Part shown: positions 1 to 12,436 of the stretch, piece after piece
Layout: the number at the start of each line of letters is the position of its first letter
Numbering within the stretch: the stretch's first letter is position 1
Source: Betaproteobacteria bacterium
GTDB taxonomy: Bacteria; Pseudomonadota; Gammaproteobacteria; Burkholderiales; Casimicrobiaceae
Direction: 5' to 3'
Length of the DNA: 61,985 nt
Assembly (NCBI GenBank): GCA_018971195.1
Contig: JAGXBK010000002.1
Span: 1-61,985, forward strand
Notes under the pieces: model-generated
The model's database searches: none
The model's input: only the letters and a program-made list of their open reading frames with translations
What the model was told of the DNA's origin: nothing
Translations under genes and position numbers: made by a program

Positions 1-174
1 GTGACGGGGAGTTGCGTGCTGCCGGCGGGGACGGAGATGGTGATGCCGGGGGACAACGTGGCGATGGAGGTGACGTTGATTGCGCCGATCGCGATGGAGG
101 AGGGGTTGCGGTTCGCGATCCGCGAGGGCGGGCGCACGGTGGGTGCCGGCGTCGTTTCCAAGGTCATCGAGTAG
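1..174 (+). CDS. tuf: Elongation factor Tu, C-terminal end (truncated by window start)
   Basis: Frame 1 reads [57 protein letters not shown], the typical EF-Tu C-terminus, just upstream of rpsJ. Confidence 0.96.
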   Translation: MTGSCVLPAGTEMVMPGDNVAMEVTLIAPIAMEEGLRFAIREGGRTVGAGVVSKVIE

Positions 175-229
175 TCAGGAAGGCAACGCACAAGCAGGCG
201 CGTGAGCGCCGGGCCGTGCACGAGGTGAC

Positions 230-544
230 GTGATGCAAAACCAGAGAATTCGGATCCGATTGAAGGCGTTCGATTACAAGCTGATCGACCAGTCGGCGCA
301 GGAGATCGTCGACACCGCGAAGCGTTCGGGAGCGGTCGTCAAGGGCCCGGTCCCGCTGCCGACGAAGATCGAGCGCTACGACGTCCTGCGCTCGCCGCAC
401 GTCAACAAGACGTCGCGCGACCAGTTCGAGATCCGCACGCACCTGCGGCTGATGGACATCATCGACCCGACCGACAAGACGGTCGACCAGTTGATGAAGC
501 TCGATCTGCCTGCCGGCGTGGACGTGGAGATCAAGCTGCAGTGA
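230..544 (+). CDS. rpsJ: 30S ribosomal protein S10
   Basis: [31 protein letters not shown]...; GTG at 230 or ATG at 233. Confidence 0.98.
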   Translation: MMQNQRIRIRLKAFDYKLIDQSAQEIVDTAKRSGAVVKGPVPLPTKIERYDVLRSPHVNKTSRDQFEIRTHLRLMDIIDPTDKTVDQLMKLDLPAGVDVEIKLQ

Positions 545-613
545 CGGGTGTGAACAGTCCGGCCAATTGCAGCCGGCACCGGAGCGATCCGGGAACCTAG
601 AAGAGAGATGATC

Positions 614-1282
614 ATGAGTCTTGGATTGGTAGGTCGCAAGGTCGGAATGACCCGCGTCTTCACCGACGAAGGCGCCGCGGTTCCGGTGACGGTGCTCGAC
701 GTCGCGAACAACCGCGTCACTCAGGTGAAGACGCCGGACGCCGACGGCTATGCCGCCGTGCAGATCACCTGGGGCAAGCGGCGCGCATCGCGCGTCGTCA
801 AGCCGCAGGCGGGGCACCTGGCGAAGGCCGGCGTCGAGGCGGGGCAGGTGCTGAAGGAATTTCGCGTCGGCGCGGACGAGCTTTCGAAGTTCAAGCCGGG
901 CGATGTCGTCGGCGTCGATTCCTTCGAGGTCGGCCAGCTGGTCGACATCACCGGCACGACCAAGGGCCGCGGCTTCACCGGCGTGATCCGCCGCCACAAC
1001 TTCAGCTCCAATCGCGCGTCGCACGGCAACTCGCGCTCGCACAACACGCCGGGCTCGATCTCGATGGCGCAGGACCCGGGCCGCGTGTTCCCCGGCAAGC
1101 GCATGGCGGGCCAGTATGGCAACGTGACGCGCACCGTCCAGACGCTGCCGGTGGTTCGCGTCGACAAGGAGCGCGGCCTGCTGCTGGTCAAGGGCTCGGT
1201 GCCCGGCGCCGACGGCGGCCACATCGTCGTCCGCCCGTCGGTCAAGGCTGGAAAGAGCGCGTCGTCGAAGAAGGGGGCGTGA
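614..1282 (+). CDS. rplC: 50S ribosomal protein L3
   Basis: [20 protein letters not shown]...; upstream ATG at 608 also possible. Confidence 0.98.
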   Translation: MSLGLVGRKVGMTRVFTDEGAAVPVTVLDVANNRVTQVKTPDADGYAAVQITWGKRRASRVVKPQAGHLAKAGVEAGQVLKEFRVGADELSKFKPGDVVGVDSFEVGQLVDITGTTKGRGFTGVIRRHNFSSNRASHGNSRSHNTPGSISMAQDPGRVFPGKRMAGQYGNVTRTVQTLPVVRVDKERGLLLVKGSVPGADGGHIVVRPSVKAGKSASSKKGA

Positions 1283-1284
1283 CC

Positions 1285-1908
1285 ATGGACCTCGATCTGA
1301 TCGACGACCAGGGGCACAAGGCCTCGACGGTTGCGGCGTCCGACGCGCTGTTCGGGCACGCCTACAACGAGGCGCTGATCCACCAGGTCGTGACTGCCTA
1401 CCAGGCGAACGCGCGCCAGGGGACGCGCGCGCAGAAAGGCCGCGGCGAGGTCAACAAGTCGCACCGCAAGCCATGGGCGCAGAAAGGCACCGGCCGCGCG
1501 CGCGCGGGCCAGGCGAACAGCCCGCTGTGGCGCGGCGGCGGCAAGATCTTCCCGAGCTCGCCCGACGAGAACTTCTCGCACAAGGTCAACCGCAAGATGT
1601 ACCGCGCCGGGATCGCGTCGATCCTGTCGCAGCTCGTCCGCGAGAGCCGCCTGTCGGTGATCGAGGCGCTGGCGATGGAGTCGCCGAAGACCAAGCTGTT
1701 CGCGCAGAAGATCAAGGGCTACGGCCTCGAGGGCACCGTGCTGGTGGTGACCGAGAAGCTCGACGACAACGTGTTCCTGTCGTCCCGCAACCTGCCGAAC
1801 GTGCTCGTGCTCGAGACGCGCGAAGTCGACCCCGTGAGCCTCGTCCGGTTCAACCACGTGCTGCTGACGAAGGGCGCGGTCTCGCAATTCGAGGAGATGC
1901 TGGGATGA
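1285..1908 (+). CDS. rplD: 50S ribosomal protein L4
   Basis: [31 protein letters not shown]... L4 motif. Confidence 0.97.
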   Translation: MDLDLIDDQGHKASTVAASDALFGHAYNEALIHQVVTAYQANARQGTRAQKGRGEVNKSHRKPWAQKGTGRARAGQANSPLWRGGGKIFPSSPDENFSHKVNRKMYRAGIASILSQLVRESRLSVIEALAMESPKTKLFAQKIKGYGLEGTVLVVTEKLDDNVFLSSRNLPNVLVLETREVDPVSLVRFNHVLLTKGAVSQFEEMLG

Positions 1909-2219
1909 ACGCGCCCGTCAAATACAACTCCGAGCGCCTGATGACGGTGCTGCTCGCGCCGGTCGTTTCGGAGAAGGCCACCTTCCTGGCGGACAAGCAT
2001 GAGCAGGTGGTCTTCCGCGTGACGCAGAACGCGACCAAGCCGGAGGTGAAGGCAGCCGTCGAGTTGATGTTCAAGGTCGAGGTCGAGTCGGTGCAGATCT
2101 CCAATGTCAAGGGCAAGGAGAAGCGCTTCGGCCGCTTCATGGGCCGGCGCCGGAACTGGAAGAAGGCCTATGTGTGCCTGAAGGCGGGCCAGCAGATCAA
2201 CTTCGCGGCGGAGGCCTGA
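1905..2219 (+). CDS. rplW: 50S ribosomal protein L23
   Basis: [26 protein letters not shown]...; ATGA overlap with rplD. Confidence 0.97.
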   Translation: MNAPVKYNSERLMTVLLAPVVSEKATFLADKHEQVVFRVTQNATKPEVKAAVELMFKVEVESVQISNVKGKEKRFGRFMGRRRNWKKAYVCLKAGQQINFAAEA

Positions 2220-2220
2220 C

Positions 2221-3045
2221 ATGGCACTGGTCAAAGTCAAACCGACCTCGAACGGGCGCCGTTCGCTGGTCAAGGTCGTCAACCCCTCCCTGCACAAGGG
2301 GCCTCCGGTCGCTTCCCTGGTCGAGAGCCAGAAGCGCGGCTCGGGGCGCAACAACCACGGTCACATCACGACGCGCCACAAGGGTGGCGGTCACAAGCAG
2401 CACTACCGGATCGTCGACTTCAAGCGCAACAAGGACGGCATTCCGGCAAAGGTCGAGCGCTTGGAGTACGACCCCAACCGCAGCGCCAATCTCGCCCTGC
2501 TGCTGTACACCGACGGCGAGCGCCGCTACATCATCGCGCCGCGGGGGGTCGCCGTGGGCGTGCAGCTGATGTCGGGCAGCGAGGCGGCGATCAAGCCGGG
2601 CAACACGCTTCCGCTGCGCAACATCCCGGTGGGTACGACGATCCACTGCATCGAGATGCAGCCGGGCAAGGGTGCGCAGATCGCGCGCTCGGCCGGCGCG
2701 GGCGTGCAGCTCCTGGCGCGCGAGGGAATCTACGCGCAGCTGCGGCTGCGCTCGGGCGAGATCCGCAAGGTGCATGTCGACTGCCGCGCGACGATCGGCG
2801 AAGTCGGCAACGAGGAGCACAGCCTGCGGTCGATCGGCAAGGCGGGTGCGCAGCGCTGGCGCGGCATCCGCCCGACGGTGCGTGGCATCGCGATGAACCC
2901 GGTCGACCATCCGCACGGGGGCCGCACCAACGGCGGGATGCATCCGGTGTCGCCGTGGGGCACGCCGACCAAGGGCTACAAGACGCGCCGCAACAAGCGC
3001 ACCGACGTGATGATCGTGCGCCGCCGCAACGCGACCAAGGGATAA
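2221..3045 (+). CDS. rplB: 50S ribosomal protein L2
   Basis: [19 protein letters not shown]...[12 protein letters not shown]... Confidence 0.99.
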   Translation: MALVKVKPTSNGRRSLVKVVNPSLHKGPPVASLVESQKRGSGRNNHGHITTRHKGGGHKQHYRIVDFKRNKDGIPAKVERLEYDPNRSANLALLLYTDGERRYIIAPRGVAVGVQLMSGSEAAIKPGNTLPLRNIPVGTTIHCIEMQPGKGAQIARSAGAGVQLLAREGIYAQLRLRSGEIRKVHVDCRATIGEVGNEEHSLRSIGKAGAQRWRGIRPTVRGIAMNPVDHPHGGRTNGGMHPVSPWGTPTKGYKTRRNKRTDVMIVRRRNATKG

Positions 3046-3051
3046 CGGAAC

Positions 3052-3348
3052 ATGGCACGCTCAATCAAGAAGGGCCCGTTCGTCGACGATCATCTGGTGA
3101 AGAAGGTCGACGCCGCGCGCGCCGTCAACGACAAGAAGCCGATCAAGACCTGGTCGCGCCGCTCGACGATCACCCCGGAGTTCGTCGGCCTCACGATCGC
3201 CGTGCACAACGGCAAGCAGCACATTCCGGTCTATGTGTCCGAGAACATGGTCGGGCACAAGCTCGGCGAGTTCGCGCTGACCCGCACGTTCAAGGGCCAT
3301 TCATCGGACAAGAAGGTCTCGGCGCCGGCCGCGCCCAAGCGGAAGTGA
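3052..3348 (+). CDS. rpsS: 30S ribosomal protein S19
   Basis: [19 protein letters not shown]... Confidence 0.98.
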   Translation: MARSIKKGPFVDDHLVKKVDAARAVNDKKPIKTWSRRSTITPEFVGLTIAVHNGKQHIPVYVSENMVGHKLGEFALTRTFKGHSSDKKVSAPAAPKRK

Positions 3349-3352
3349 GGAC

Positions 3353-3691
3353 ATGATGCAAACCACTGCCACGCTTCGCGGCGTACGCCTGTCGGCCCAG
3401 AAGGGCCGGCTGATCGCCGACCAGATCCGCGGCCTGCCGGTCGACCGGGCGCTCGACATCCTGGCGTTCAGTCCCAAGAAAGGCGCGCGGATCCTGAAGA
3501 AGGTGCTCGAGTCGGCGATCGCCAACGCCGAGCACAACGAGGGCGCCGACATCGACGAGCTCAAGGTGACGACTGTCTACGTCGACAAGGCCGATACGCT
3601 GCGCCGCTTCACCGCGCGTGCCAAGGGCCGCGGGAACGTGATCGGCAAGCAGAGCTGCCACATCCACCTCGTCGTCGGCGACGGGAAATAG
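3353..3691 (+). CDS. rplV: 50S ribosomal protein L22
   Basis: [32 protein letters not shown]... Confidence 0.98.
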   Translation: MMQTTATLRGVRLSAQKGRLIADQIRGLPVDRALDILAFSPKKGARILKKVLESAIANAEHNEGADIDELKVTTVYVDKADTLRRFTARAKGRGNVIGKQSCHIHLVVGDGK

Positions 3692-3700
3692 GGAACCGCC

Positions 3701-4417
3701 ATGGGACAGAAGATTCATCCGACCGGGTTCCGCCTCGCGGTCACCCGCAACTGGTCGTCGCGATGGTTTGCGAATACCAAGCACTTCGGCGCGACGTTGG
3801 CCGAGGACCTCAAGGTCCGCGAGTACCTGAAGAAGAAGCTCGCGCACGCGTCGGTTGCCAAGGTGACGATCGAGCGGCCGGCGAAGAACGCGCGCATCAC
3901 CATCCACAGCGCGCGCCCGGGCGTGGTCATCGGTAAGAAGGGCGAGGACATCGAGACCCTGCGCGCCGACCTGCGCAAGATGATGGGCGGCGACGTCGGC
4001 CTCAACATCGAGGAGATCCGCAAGCCGGAGATCGATGCGCAGCTCGTCGCCGATTCGATCGCCCAGCAGCTCGAGAAGCGGATCATGTTCCGCCGTGCGA
4101 TGAAGCGCGCGATGCAGAACGCGATGCGGTTGGGCGCCCAGGGCATCAAGGTGATGAGCTCGGGCCGGCTGAATGGCGTCGAGATCGCGCGGCGCGAGTG
4201 GTACCGCGAGGGCCGCGTGCCCCTGCATACGCTGCGTGCGGACATCGACTACGGTTTCGCCGAGGCGCGCACCACCTACGGCGTCATCGGGATCAAGGTG
4301 TGGGTCTTCAAGGGTGAGGTGATGGCGCACAACGCGGAGCCGGCAGCGGCACCGGCGCCGGCACCCGCGCGCCCGCGTCGGGCAGGACCAGGAGCGAAGA
4401 ATGCTGCAGCCAGCTAG
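3701..4417 (+). CDS. rpsC: 30S ribosomal protein S3
   Basis: [22 protein letters not shown]...; Ala/Pro-rich C-terminal tail. Confidence 0.98.
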   Translation: MGQKIHPTGFRLAVTRNWSSRWFANTKHFGATLAEDLKVREYLKKKLAHASVAKVTIERPAKNARITIHSARPGVVIGKKGEDIETLRADLRKMMGGDVGLNIEEIRKPEIDAQLVADSIAQQLEKRIMFRRAMKRAMQNAMRLGAQGIKVMSSGRLNGVEIARREWYREGRVPLHTLRADIDYGFAEARTTYGVIGIKVWVFKGEVMAHNAEPAAAPAPAPARPRRAGPGAKNAAAS

Positions 4418-4814
4418 AAGGAAATACCGGAAGGAGCAGAAGGGCCGCAACAAGGGCGTCGCGACCGTCGGCAACAAGGTCAGCTTCGGCGAGTACGGCC
4501 TCAAGGCGACCGCGCGTGGCCGCCTGACGTCGCGCCAGATCGAGGCGGCGCGGCGCGCGATGACGCGTCACATCAAGCGCGGCGGTCGGATCTGGATCCG
4601 CATCTTCCCGGACAAGCCGGTGTCCAAGAAGCCGGCGGAAGTCCGCATGGGCAACGGCAAGGGCAATCCGGAGTACTACGTGGCGGAGATCCAGCCGGGC
4701 AAGGTGCTCTACGAGATGGACGGCGTCGAGGAAGCCCTGGCCCGCGAGGCTTTCGCGCTCGCGGCGGCCAAGCTGCCGCTCAAGACGACATTCGTTCACC
4801 GCCTCGTTGGCTGA
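4401..4814 (+). CDS. rplP: 50S ribosomal protein L16
   Basis: [19 protein letters not shown]...; overlaps rpsC end. Confidence 0.98.
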   Translation: MLQPARRKYRKEQKGRNKGVATVGNKVSFGEYGLKATARGRLTSRQIEAARRAMTRHIKRGGRIWIRIFPDKPVSKKPAEVRMGNGKGNPEYYVAEIQPGKVLYEMDGVEEALAREAFALAAAKLPLKTTFVHRLVG

Positions 4815-4825
4815 CGGAGACGGAC

Positions 4826-5068
4826 ATGAAACGCACCGAAGCGAAGAAGGCGCTGGCGGGGAAATCCTCCGGCGAGCTGCAGGCGGAACTGGAAGCGCTG
4901 CTGAAGGAGCAATTCGGCCTGCGGATGCAGGTCGCCACCCAGCAGATCACGAACACGGCCAAGCTGAAGGACGTGCGCCGCGGCATCGCGCGCGTCCGTA
5001 CCCTGCTGGGCCGGGAAGCGAGTGCCCAGGCGCCAGCGGCCCGGGGCAAACAAGGAGCCCGCGCATGA
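4826..5068 (+). CDS. rpmC: 50S ribosomal protein L29
   Basis: [35 protein letters not shown]... Confidence 0.95.
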   Translation: MKRTEAKKALAGKSSGELQAELEALLKEQFGLRMQVATQQITNTAKLKDVRRGIARVRTLLGREASAQAPAARGKQGARA

Positions 5069-5373
5069 GCGCAGAGACCCAGGGCGCCGCGGCGCCGGTG
5101 CAGGACGGCGCGGCGCGCAGGACGCTGGTCCAGACGGTGACCGGCCGCGTCGTCAGCGACAAGATGAACAAGACCATCACCGTGCTGGTCGAGCGCCGCG
5201 TGAAGCACGCGCTCTACGGCAAGGTCGTCACCAAGTCGAACAAGTACCACGCGCACGACGAGAACAACGAGTGCAAGGCGGGAGACCTGGTCGAGATCCA
5301 GGCGACGCGCAAGCTTTCGAAGACGAAGGCGTGGCGCGTGCTGCGCGTCGTCGAGAAGGCGAAGCCGGTCTGA
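5065..5373 (+). CDS. rpsQ: 30S ribosomal protein S17
   Basis: ...[35 protein letters not shown]...; ATGA overlap with rpmC. Confidence 0.97.
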   Translation: MSAETQGAAAPVQDGAARRTLVQTVTGRVVSDKMNKTITVLVERRVKHALYGKVVTKSNKYHAHDENNECKAGDLVEIQATRKLSKTKAWRVLRVVEKAKPV

Positions 5374-5407
5374 CGCGGGCTCCGCCCCCGCTATCCGGGA
5401 CGGGGTA

Positions 5408-5436
5408 TTGCCTGGAAGCGAAGAAGCTGTCATACT
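5408..5436 (+). promoter_or_regulatory. Candidate sigma70-type promoter at the S10/spc operon boundary (TTGCCT-N17-CATACT)
   Basis: TTGCCT 5408-5413, 17-nt spacer, CATACT 5431-5436, inside the 249-nt rpsQ-rplN gap. Confidence 0.45.
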
Positions 5437-5622
5437 TTTCGTTTTTCCGCCGCGGACGTCTGGGCGTTTTGTGAAAGCGCGGGCTCCGCGGCCTGTCCCA
5501 CCCGGGTGCGGTGCTGGATCGCCCCCGCACGGGTTCCAAAACTGGCCGCCGCCTGGATCAGGCGGGTCCGCGGGCCCGAAAGGGCCTGCGCCGAAGGCGG
5601 ATCAAGTTGGAGAGAAGTTGTC

Positions 5623-5991
5623 ATGATTCAAATGCAGACGGTACTCGACGTCGCCGACAACACGGGCGCGCGCGCAGTCATGTGCATCAAGGTGCTGGGC
5701 GGCAGCAAGCGGCGCTATGCCCATATCGGCGACGTCATCAAGGTGACGGTCAAGGACGCCGCGCCGCGCGGGCGCGTCAAGAAGGGCGAGATCTACAACG
5801 CGGTCGTGGTGCGCACCCGCCAGGGCGTGCGGCGTGACGACGGCGCGCGGGTCCGTTTCGACACCAATGCCGCCGTGCTGCTCAACGCCAAGCTCGAGCC
5901 GATCGGCACTCGGATTTTCGGACCGGTCACGCGGGAGCTCCGCACCGAGCGGTTCATGAAGATCGTGTCGCTGGCGCCGGAAGTGCTCTGA
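5623..5991 (+). CDS. rplN: 50S ribosomal protein L14
   Basis: [33 protein letters not shown]... Confidence 0.99.
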   Translation: MIQMQTVLDVADNTGARAVMCIKVLGGSKRRYAHIGDVIKVTVKDAAPRGRVKKGEIYNAVVVRTRQGVRRDDGARVRFDTNAAVLLNAKLEPIGTRIFGPVTRELRTERFMKIVSLAPEVL

Positions 5992-6025
5992 CCTTCGGGC
6001 CCAGCCGCATTCGCAGAGACCAAAC

Positions 6026-6343
6026 ATGCGCAAGATCAAGAAGGGCGACAACATCGTCGTCATCGCGGGCCGGGACAAGGGCAAGCGTGGCGATGTCTCG
6101 ATCGTCGTCGACGACACGCACGTCGTCGTGAACGGGGTGAACCAGGTGCGCAAGCACACCAAGCCCAATCCAATGAAGAACCAGCCGGGCGGCATCGTCA
6201 CGGTCGAGCTGCCGATCCACGTCTCGAACGTCGCGATCTGGAACCCGGTCACGCGCAAGGCCGACCGGATCGGATTCCGCGTCCTCGACGACGGCCGGAA
6301 GGTCCGCTTCTACAAGTCCAACGGCGAGCAGATCAATGGCTGA
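6026..6343 (+). CDS. rplX: 50S ribosomal protein L24
   Basis: [24 protein letters not shown]... Confidence 0.98.
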   Translation: MRKIKKGDNIVVIAGRDKGKRGDVSIVVDDTHVVVNGVNQVRKHTKPNPMKNQPGGIVTVELPIHVSNVAIWNPVTRKADRIGFRVLDDGRKVRFYKSNGEQING

Positions 6344-6989
6344 AGACAAGCGCCCGGGAGCGAAGACCCCGAAGGCCGAAAAGAAGGCCGCCAAGGCGGA
6401 GAAGGCTGCACAGCCGGCGGCCGCGCACGTCGCCGACCAGCCGCACCAGCCGGCGCGCCTGAAAGGCGTCTATCGCGACCAGATCGCGCCCGCGCTGGCT
6501 AAGCAGTTCGGCTACAAATCGCGGATGCAGGTGCCGCGCATCTCGAAGATCGTGCTGAACATGGGCGTCGGCGAGGCGACCAGCGACAAGAAGATCCTCG
6601 AGAACGCCGTCGGCGACATGACCAAGATCGCCGGCCAGAAGCCGGTGGTCACCAAGGCGCGCAAGGCCATTGCGGGCTTCAAGATCCGCGAAGGCTACCC
6701 GATCGGATGCATGGTGACGCTGCGCGACGAACGGATGTACGAGTTCCTCGACCGCCTGGTGTCGGTGGCGCTGCCCCGCGTTCGCGACTTCCGCGGCGTG
6801 TCGGGCCGCGGCTTCGACGGTCGCGGCAACTACAACATGGGCGTCAAGGAACAGATCATCTTCCCGGAGATCGAGTACGACAAGATCGACGCCATCCGGG
6901 GCATGAACATCACGATCACGACGACCGCGAAGACCGACGCCGAAGCGAAGGCGCTGCTCGCCGCGTTCAAGTTTCCGTTCAGGAACTGA
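6336..6989 (+). CDS. rplE: 50S ribosomal protein L5, with N-terminal extension
   Basis: [40 protein letters not shown]... preceded by about 40 Lys/Ala-rich residues. Confidence 0.97.
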   Translation: MAEDKRPGAKTPKAEKKAAKAEKAAQPAAAHVADQPHQPARLKGVYRDQIAPALAKQFGYKSRMQVPRISKIVLNMGVGEATSDKKILENAVGDMTKIAGQKPVVTKARKAIAGFKIREGYPIGCMVTLRDERMYEFLDRLVSVALPRVRDFRGVSGRGFDGRGNYNMGVKEQIIFPEIEYDKIDAIRGMNITITTTAKTDAEAKALLAAFKFPFRN

Positions 6990-6999
6990 GGATTCCGCC

Positions 7000-7305
7000 A
7001 TGTCGAAGCTGGCACTGATCAACCGCCAATACAAGCGCGAGAAGCTCGTCGCCAAGTACGCGAAGAAGCGCGCGGCCCTCGTCGCGATCATCGAGGACAT
7101 GCGGCTCTCGGACGAGGACCGCTACGCGGCGCGGCTCAAGCTGCAGGCGCTGCCACGCAACGCGAATCCGACGCGTTTGCGCAACCGCTGCCTGATCACC
7201 GGACGGCCGCGCGGCGTGTTCAGCAAGTTCGGTCTCGGGCGCAACAAGCTGCGCGAGTACGCGATGCGCGGGGAGATCCCCGGCATCGTCAAGGCCAGCT
7301 GGTAA
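7000..7305 (+). CDS. rpsN: 30S ribosomal protein S14
   Basis: [24 protein letters not shown]... Confidence 0.98.
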   Translation: MSKLALINRQYKREKLVAKYAKKRAALVAIIEDMRLSDEDRYAARLKLQALPRNANPTRLRNRCLITGRPRGVFSKFGLGRNKLREYAMRGEIPGIVKASW

Positions 7306-7320
7306 AGGCGAGGTGACGAG

Positions 7321-7719
7321 ATGAGCATGACTGATCCCATCGCCGACATGCTGACCCGCATCCGCAATGCGCAGATGAGGGAGCGGACGGTCGTCGCGAT
7401 GCCCTCGTCGAAGGTCAAGATCGCGATCGCCCGCGTCCTCAAGGACGAGGGTTACATCGAAGGATTCAAGATCTCCGGCGACGAAGCGGCGAAGCCGCAG
7501 CTCGAGATCGCGCTGCGCTACTACGCGGGCCGGCCGGTGATCGAGAAGATCGAGCGGGTGTCGAAGCCCGGGCTTCGCATCTACAAGGGCAAGGACGACA
7601 TCCCGCGCGTCATGAACGGACTGGGGATCGCCATCGTTTCGACGTCGCATGGCGTAATGACGGACCGCAAGGCGCGCGCGACCGGTGTCGGTGGCGAAGT
7701 GCTCTGCATCGTGGCCTGA
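7321..7719 (+). CDS. rpsH: 30S ribosomal protein S8
   Basis: [21 protein letters not shown]... Confidence 0.98.
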   Translation: MSMTDPIADMLTRIRNAQMRERTVVAMPSSKVKIAIARVLKDEGYIEGFKISGDEAAKPQLEIALRYYAGRPVIEKIERVSKPGLRIYKGKDDIPRVMNGLGIAIVSTSHGVMTDRKARATGVGGEVLCIVA

Positions 7720-7732
7720 CGGGAGAGACAGG

Positions 7733-8260
7733 ATGTCGCGCATCGGCAACAACCCGATCAAGCTTCCGGAGAAGATCGAAGTGACGCTCGCCGCCGGCGA
7801 GATCTCGGTCAAGGGCCCGCTCGGCACGCTGTCGCGGAAGTTCGGTCCGCAGGTCACGATCGAGAAGAGCGGCCAGGACCTCGTCTTCAAGGCCGCGAAC
7901 GACGAGGCTCGCGCGTTGCAGGGAACCCTGCGGGCGCTGGTCGCCAACATGGTCAAGGGCGTGTCGCAGGGCTACGAGAAGAAGCTGACGCTCGTCGGCG
8001 TCGGCTACCGCGCCCAGGCCGCCGGGGACAAGCTCAACCTGTCGCTCGGCTTCTCGCACCCGGTCGTGCATTCGATGCCCAAGGGCGTCAAGGTCGAAAC
8101 CCCGCAGCAGACGGAAATTCTCGTCAAGGGCATCGACAAGCAGCAGGTCGGCCAGGTCGCCGCGGAGATCCGTGCGTACCGCCCGCCCGAGCCGTACAAG
8201 GGCAAGGGTGTGCGCTATGTCGACGAGCGGGTGATCATCAAGGAAACGAAGAAGAAGTAG
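7733..8260 (+). CDS. rplF: 50S ribosomal protein L6
   Basis: [19 protein letters not shown]... Confidence 0.98.
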   Translation: MSRIGNNPIKLPEKIEVTLAAGEISVKGPLGTLSRKFGPQVTIEKSGQDLVFKAANDEARALQGTLRALVANMVKGVSQGYEKKLTLVGVGYRAQAAGDKLNLSLGFSHPVVHSMPKGVKVETPQQTEILVKGIDKQQVGQVAAEIRAYRPPEPYKGKGVRYVDERVIIKETKKK

Positions 8261-8283
8261 GCCTTCTTCGACGAGGAGTTCAG

Positions 8284-8637
8284 ATGAACAAGAAGGAAGC
8301 TCGAGTCCGCCGCGCCCGCAAAACCCGGGTGCGCATCGCCGAGCAGCGTGCAACCCGCCTGGTCGTCGGACGGTCGAACTGCCACATCTACGCGCAGATC
8401 ATCGCGCCGTCGGGCGACAAGGTGCTGGCGAGCGCGTCGACCCTCGAGGCTGAGGTGCGCAAGGACGTAAAGAACGGCGGCAACACGGCTGCCGCAGCGG
8501 CGATCGGCAAGCGCATCGCCCTGCGCGCGAAAGCGCTCGGGATCGAATCGGTCGCATTCGACCGTGCGGGATTCCGATTCCATGGCCGCGTGAAGGCGCT
8601 GGCCGACGCGGCCCGCGAGGGCGGCCTGAAGTTCTGA
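8284..8637 (+). CDS. rplR: 50S ribosomal protein L18
   Basis: [28 protein letters not shown]... Confidence 0.97.
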   Translation: MNKKEARVRRARKTRVRIAEQRATRLVVGRSNCHIYAQIIAPSGDKVLASASTLEAEVRKDVKNGGNTAAAAAIGKRIALRAKALGIESVAFDRAGFRFHGRVKALADAAREGGLKF

Positions 8638-8650
8638 GCAGGGGTTCCAG

Positions 8651-9184
8651 ATGGCACAGCAACGATCCAACCCGCGCCAGCCGCAGCAGCAGGATGACCG
8701 CGGAGACGGCCTGCGCGAGAAGATGATCTCGATCAACCGGGTCACCAAAGTGGTGAAGGGCGGTCGCATCCTCGGCTTCGCCGCGCTGACGGTCGTCGGC
8801 GACGGCGACGGACGTGTCGGCATGGGCAAGGGCAAGGCGAAGGAAGTGCCGGTCGCCGTGCAGAAGGCGATGGAGCAGGCCCGGCGCAACATGGTCAAGG
8901 TGCGCCTGAAGAAGGGTACCCTGCATCACGCAGTCGAGGGCCGCCACGGCTCGACGCGCGTCCACATGCAGCCGGCATCCGACGGGACCGGCGTCATCGC
9001 CGGCGGCGCGATGCGCGCGGTGTTCGACGTCGTCGGCGTGACGAACATCCTCGCCAAGTGCCACGGCTCGACCAACCCGTACAACGTGGTTCGCGCGACG
9101 CTGAACGGCCTCGAAGCGATCAACGCCCCGGCGGACATCGCCGCGAAGCGCGGCAAGACCGTCGAAGAGATCCTGGAGGCCTGA
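8651..9184 (+). CDS. rpsE: 30S ribosomal protein S5
   Basis: [47 protein letters not shown]... Confidence 0.99.
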   Translation: MAQQRSNPRQPQQQDDRGDGLREKMISINRVTKVVKGGRILGFAALTVVGDGDGRVGMGKGKAKEVPVAVQKAMEQARRNMVKVRLKKGTLHHAVEGRHGSTRVHMQPASDGTGVIAGGAMRAVFDVVGVTNILAKCHGSTNPYNVVRATLNGLEAINAPADIAAKRGKTVEEILEA

Positions 9185-9186
9185 CG

Positions 9187-9375
9187 ATGTCCGGCGACAA
9201 CAAGATCAAGGTGACGCTGGTCAAGGGCATCGCCCGCTGCCGCGAGGACCATCGCGCGACGGTGCGCGGGCTGGGGCTCAAGCGGATCCGGCATACCGTC
9301 GAGCTCGCGGACACCAAGGCGATCCGCGGCATGATCAACAAGGTCAGCTACCTCGTGTCGGTGGCGGGCGAGTGA
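9187..9375 (+). CDS. rpmD: 50S ribosomal protein L30
   Basis: [34 protein letters not shown]... Confidence 0.96.
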   Translation: MSGDNKIKVTLVKGIARCREDHRATVRGLGLKRIRHTVELADTKAIRGMINKVSYLVSVAGE

Positions 9376-9391
9376 AATCCTGGAGCACGCG

Positions 9392-9823
9392 ATGCGTCTG
9401 AATACGATGAAGCCCGCCGCGGGCAGCAAGAAGGCGAGGCGCCGCGTCGGCCGCGGCATCGGCTCGGGCCTGGGCAAGACGGCCGGCCGCGGGCACAAGG
9501 GCCAGAAGTCGCGTTCAGGCGGCTTTCACAAGGTCGGGTTCGAAGGCGGCCAGATGCCGCTGCAGCGGCGCCTGCCGAAGCGCGGTTTCGTCTCGCGCAG
9601 CCGCGACGACACCGCCCAGGTCCGGCTGGCCGACCTTGCCAGGATCCCGGTCGCCGACATCGACCTCCTCGCGCTGAAGGCTGCGGGGCTCGTCCCGTCG
9701 CTCGCCAAGACGGCCAAGGTGATCAAGACGGGCAAGCTCGACAAGGCAGTCCGGCTGACGGGCGTGGCGGCGACGCAGGGCGCCAAGGCGGCGATCGAGG
9801 CCGCTGGCGGCAGCGTGGCTTGA
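9392..9823 (+). CDS. rplO: 50S ribosomal protein L15
   Basis: [44 protein letters not shown]... Confidence 0.98.
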   Translation: MRLNTMKPAAGSKKARRRVGRGIGSGLGKTAGRGHKGQKSRSGGFHKVGFEGGQMPLQRRLPKRGFVSRSRDDTAQVRLADLARIPVADIDLLALKAAGLVPSLAKTAKVIKTGKLDKAVRLTGVAATQGAKAAIEAAGGSVA

Positions 9824-9857
9824 ATCGGCGCACGGACAACGCAATCTGGGACACTCT

Positions 9858-11180
9858 GTGGCAACGGCAAATCCGGCCCTGAAAGGCGGCGACAAGTACA
9901 GCGACCTCAAGCGCCGGCTGTGGTTCCTGCTGGGCGCGCTCGTCGTCTACCGGATCGGGACGCACATTCCGGTCCCGGGAATCAACGCCCAGGTCCTGGA
10001 CGAGCTGTTCCGCGGGCAGCAGGGCGGCCTGCTCGGCCTGCTCAACGTGTTCTCGGGCGGCGCGCTCGCCCGCTTTTCGATCTTCGCCCTGGGCATCATG
10101 CCGTACATCTCGGCGTCGATCATCATGCAGCTGTGCACGGTGATCGTCCCGTCGCTCGAGGCGCTGAAGAAGGAGGGGCAGGCGGGACAGCGCAGGATCA
10201 CCCAGTACACGCGCTATGCGACCGTCGGACTGTCGTTCTTCCAGGCGTTCGCGATCTCGGCCGCACTCGAAGCGCAGGCAGGGCTGGTGCTCCAGCCGGG
10301 GCTGTCCTTCCGGATCGTTTCGTCGGTGACGCTGGTGACCGGCACGATGTTCCTGATGTGGCTCGGCGAGCAGATCACGGAGCGTGGCCTGGGCAACGGG
10401 ATCTCGCTGATCATCTTCAGCGGCATCGCCGCGGGCCTGCCGCGCGCGGTCGGCCAGACGCTCGAGCAGGGGCGAACGGGCGCGTACTCGTGGCTGCTGA
10501 TCATCGGCATCGCGGGACTGGTCGTCGTGGTGACCGGCTTCGTCGTATTCATGGAGCGCGCGCTGCGCAAGATCCTGGTCAACTACGCGAAGCGCCAGGT
10601 CGGCAACAAGGTCTACCAGGGCCAGAGCTCGCACCTGCCGCTGAAGATCAACATGGCAGGCGTGATCCCGCCGATCTTCGCGTCGTCGATCATCCTGTTC
10701 CCGGCGACGCTCGCGCAATGGGGCGGCACGGGCGAGAACACGGTCTGGCTGCGCGACCTCGCGGCGACCCTGTCGCCGGGACAGCCCATCCACGAAATCC
10801 TGTATGCGGCGGCGATCATCTTCTTCTGCTTCTTCTACACGGCGCTGCAGTACAACCCGAAGGAGACGGCGGACAACCTGAAGAAGAGCGGCGCGTTCAT
10901 TCCCGGGTACCGGCCGGGCGAGCAGACGGCGAAGTACCTGGAGAAGATCACGCTGCGCCTGACGCTGATCGGCTCGCTCTACCTGGTCGTGGTGTGCTTC
11001 GTGCCGAACTTCCTGATCGCGTGGAAGAACGTGCCGTTCTATTTCGGCGGAACTTCGCTCCTGATCATCGTGGTCGTGACGATGGATTTCATGACCCAGG
11101 TGCAGGCGTACATGATGTCGCAGCAGTACGAGAGCCTGCTGCGGAAGGCGAATTTCAAGGGTGGGGTCCCGACGCGATGA
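9858..11180 (+). CDS. secY: Preprotein translocase subunit SecY
   Basis: [27 protein letters not shown]...; multi-TM. Confidence 0.99.
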   Translation: MATANPALKGGDKYSDLKRRLWFLLGALVVYRIGTHIPVPGINAQVLDELFRGQQGGLLGLLNVFSGGALARFSIFALGIMPYISASIIMQLCTVIVPSLEALKKEGQAGQRRITQYTRYATVGLSFFQAFAISAALEAQAGLVLQPGLSFRIVSSVTLVTGTMFLMWLGEQITERGLGNGISLIIFSGIAAGLPRAVGQTLEQGRTGAYSWLLIIGIAGLVVVVTGFVVFMERALRKILVNYAKRQVGNKVYQGQSSHLPLKINMAGVIPPIFASSIILFPATLAQWGGTGENTVWLRDLAATLSPGQPIHEILYAAAIIFFCFFYTALQYNPKETADNLKKSGAFIPGYRPGEQTAKYLEKITLRLTLIGSLYLVVVCFVPNFLIAWKNVPFYFGGTSLLIIVVVTMDFMTQVQAYMMSQQYESLLRKANFKGGVPTR

Positions 11181-11193
11181 ACCTCGTCGTCTG

Positions 11194-11412
11194 ATGGCGA
11201 AGGAAGAAACGATAGCGATGCAGGGCGAGGTGGCTGAGATGCTGCCCAACGCGACGTTTCGCGTGAAGCTCGAGAACGGACACGTGGTGCTCGCGCATAT
11301 CTCGGGAAAGATGCGGATGCACTACATCAAGATCCTCCCGGGCGACAAGGTCACGGTGGAGCTGACGCCTTACGACCTGTCGCGCGCGCGGATCACGTTC
11401 CGCGCCAAGTGA
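11194..11412 (+). CDS. infA: Translation initiation factor IF-1
   Basis: [41 protein letters not shown]... Confidence 0.98.
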   Translation: MAKEETIAMQGEVAEMLPNATFRVKLENGHVVLAHISGKMRMHYIKILPGDKVTVELTPYDLSRARITFRAK

Positions 11413-11426
11413 TACTGGAGAACGAG

Positions 11427-11540
11427 ATGAAGGTACTGGCATCGGTCAAGAAGCTCTGCCGCAACTGCAAGATCGTCCGCCGCAGCGGCGTCGTGCGCGT
11501 GATCTGCACCGAGCCGCGGCACAAGCAGCGGCAAGGCTGA
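11427..11540 (+). CDS. rpmJ: 50S ribosomal protein L36
   Basis: Read directly: [37 protein letters not shown]; Cys/His zinc-ribbon form. Not in the ORF track because it is short. Confidence 0.96.
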   Translation: MKVLASVKKLCRNCKIVRRSGVVRVICTEPRHKQRQG

Positions 11541-11586
11541 CGGCGCGCGCGGTCGCGCGAACTTGGAAACGACAGACAGGTAAATC

Positions 11587-11967
11587 ATGGCCCGTATTGC
11601 AGGCGTCAACATTCCCAACCATCAGCACGCGGAGATCGCGCTGACGGCGATCTATGGCATCGGCCGGCCGCGCGCCAAGGCGATCTGCGCCGCGGCGGGT
11701 GTCGCCCCCACGGCGAAGGTCAAGGACCTGACCGACTCGCAGATGGACAAGCTGCGCGAGCACATCGGCAAGTTCACCGTCGAGGGAGACCTGCGGCGCG
11801 AAGTGACGATGAGCATCAAGCGCCTGATGGACCTCGGCTGCTATCGCGGCGTCCGGCACCGCAAGGGCCTGCCGGTGCGAGGGCAGCGGACGCGGACCAA
11901 CGCCCGCACGCGCAAGGGCCCGAAGAAGGGCCGCACGGTAGCGCTGTCCAAGGGCGTGACCAAGTAG
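11587..11967 (+). CDS. rpsM: 30S ribosomal protein S13
   Basis: [27 protein letters not shown]... Confidence 0.98.
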   Translation: MARIAGVNIPNHQHAEIALTAIYGIGRPRAKAICAAAGVAPTAKVKDLTDSQMDKLREHIGKFTVEGDLRREVTMSIKRLMDLGCYRGVRHRKGLPVRGQRTRTNARTRKGPKKGRTVALSKGVTK

Positions 11968-12008
11968 GCACCCGCGCGCAACGAACGAGACACGAGCAAG
12001 GATCATCG

Positions 12009-12416
12009 ATGGCACAGCAACCCTCGCAGAAGGCCGGAACGGCACGCACGCGCAAGAAGGTGAAGAAGAGCGTTTCGGAAGGCATCGCGCACATCCACGC
12101 GTCCTTCAACAACACGATCATCACCATCACCGACCGGCAGGGCAACGCGCTTTCGTGGGCGACCTCGGGTGGTGCGGGCTTCAAGGGCTCGCGCAAGTCG
12201 ACGCCGTTCGCGGCGCAGGTCGCCGCGGAGGCGGCGGGGCGCGCCGCGCAGGAATGCGGCGTGAAGAACATCGAAGTCCGGATCAAGGGTCCCGGTCCAG
12301 GCCGTGAATCGGCCGTGCGCGCGCTGAACGCGCTGGGTCTCAAGATCAGCAGCATCTCGGACGTGACGCCGGTTCCGCACAACGGCTGCCGTCCGCCGAA
12401 GCGGCGCCGGATTTAA
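12009..12416 (+). CDS. rpsK: 30S ribosomal protein S11
   Basis: ...[46 protein letters not shown]... Confidence 0.99.
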   Translation: MAQQPSQKAGTARTRKKVKKSVSEGIAHIHASFNNTIITITDRQGNALSWATSGGAGFKGSRKSTPFAAQVAAEAAGRAAQECGVKNIEVRIKGPGPGRESAVRALNALGLKISSISDVTPVPHNGCRPPKRRRI

Positions 12417-12436
12417 CCGACACACTGGACAGCGCA

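Noticed and set aside
5374-5622. Hidden gene in the rpsQ-rplN gap
   Set aside because: ORFs there show no recognisable protein; the gap matches the usual S10/spc operon boundary and has a promoter-like element.
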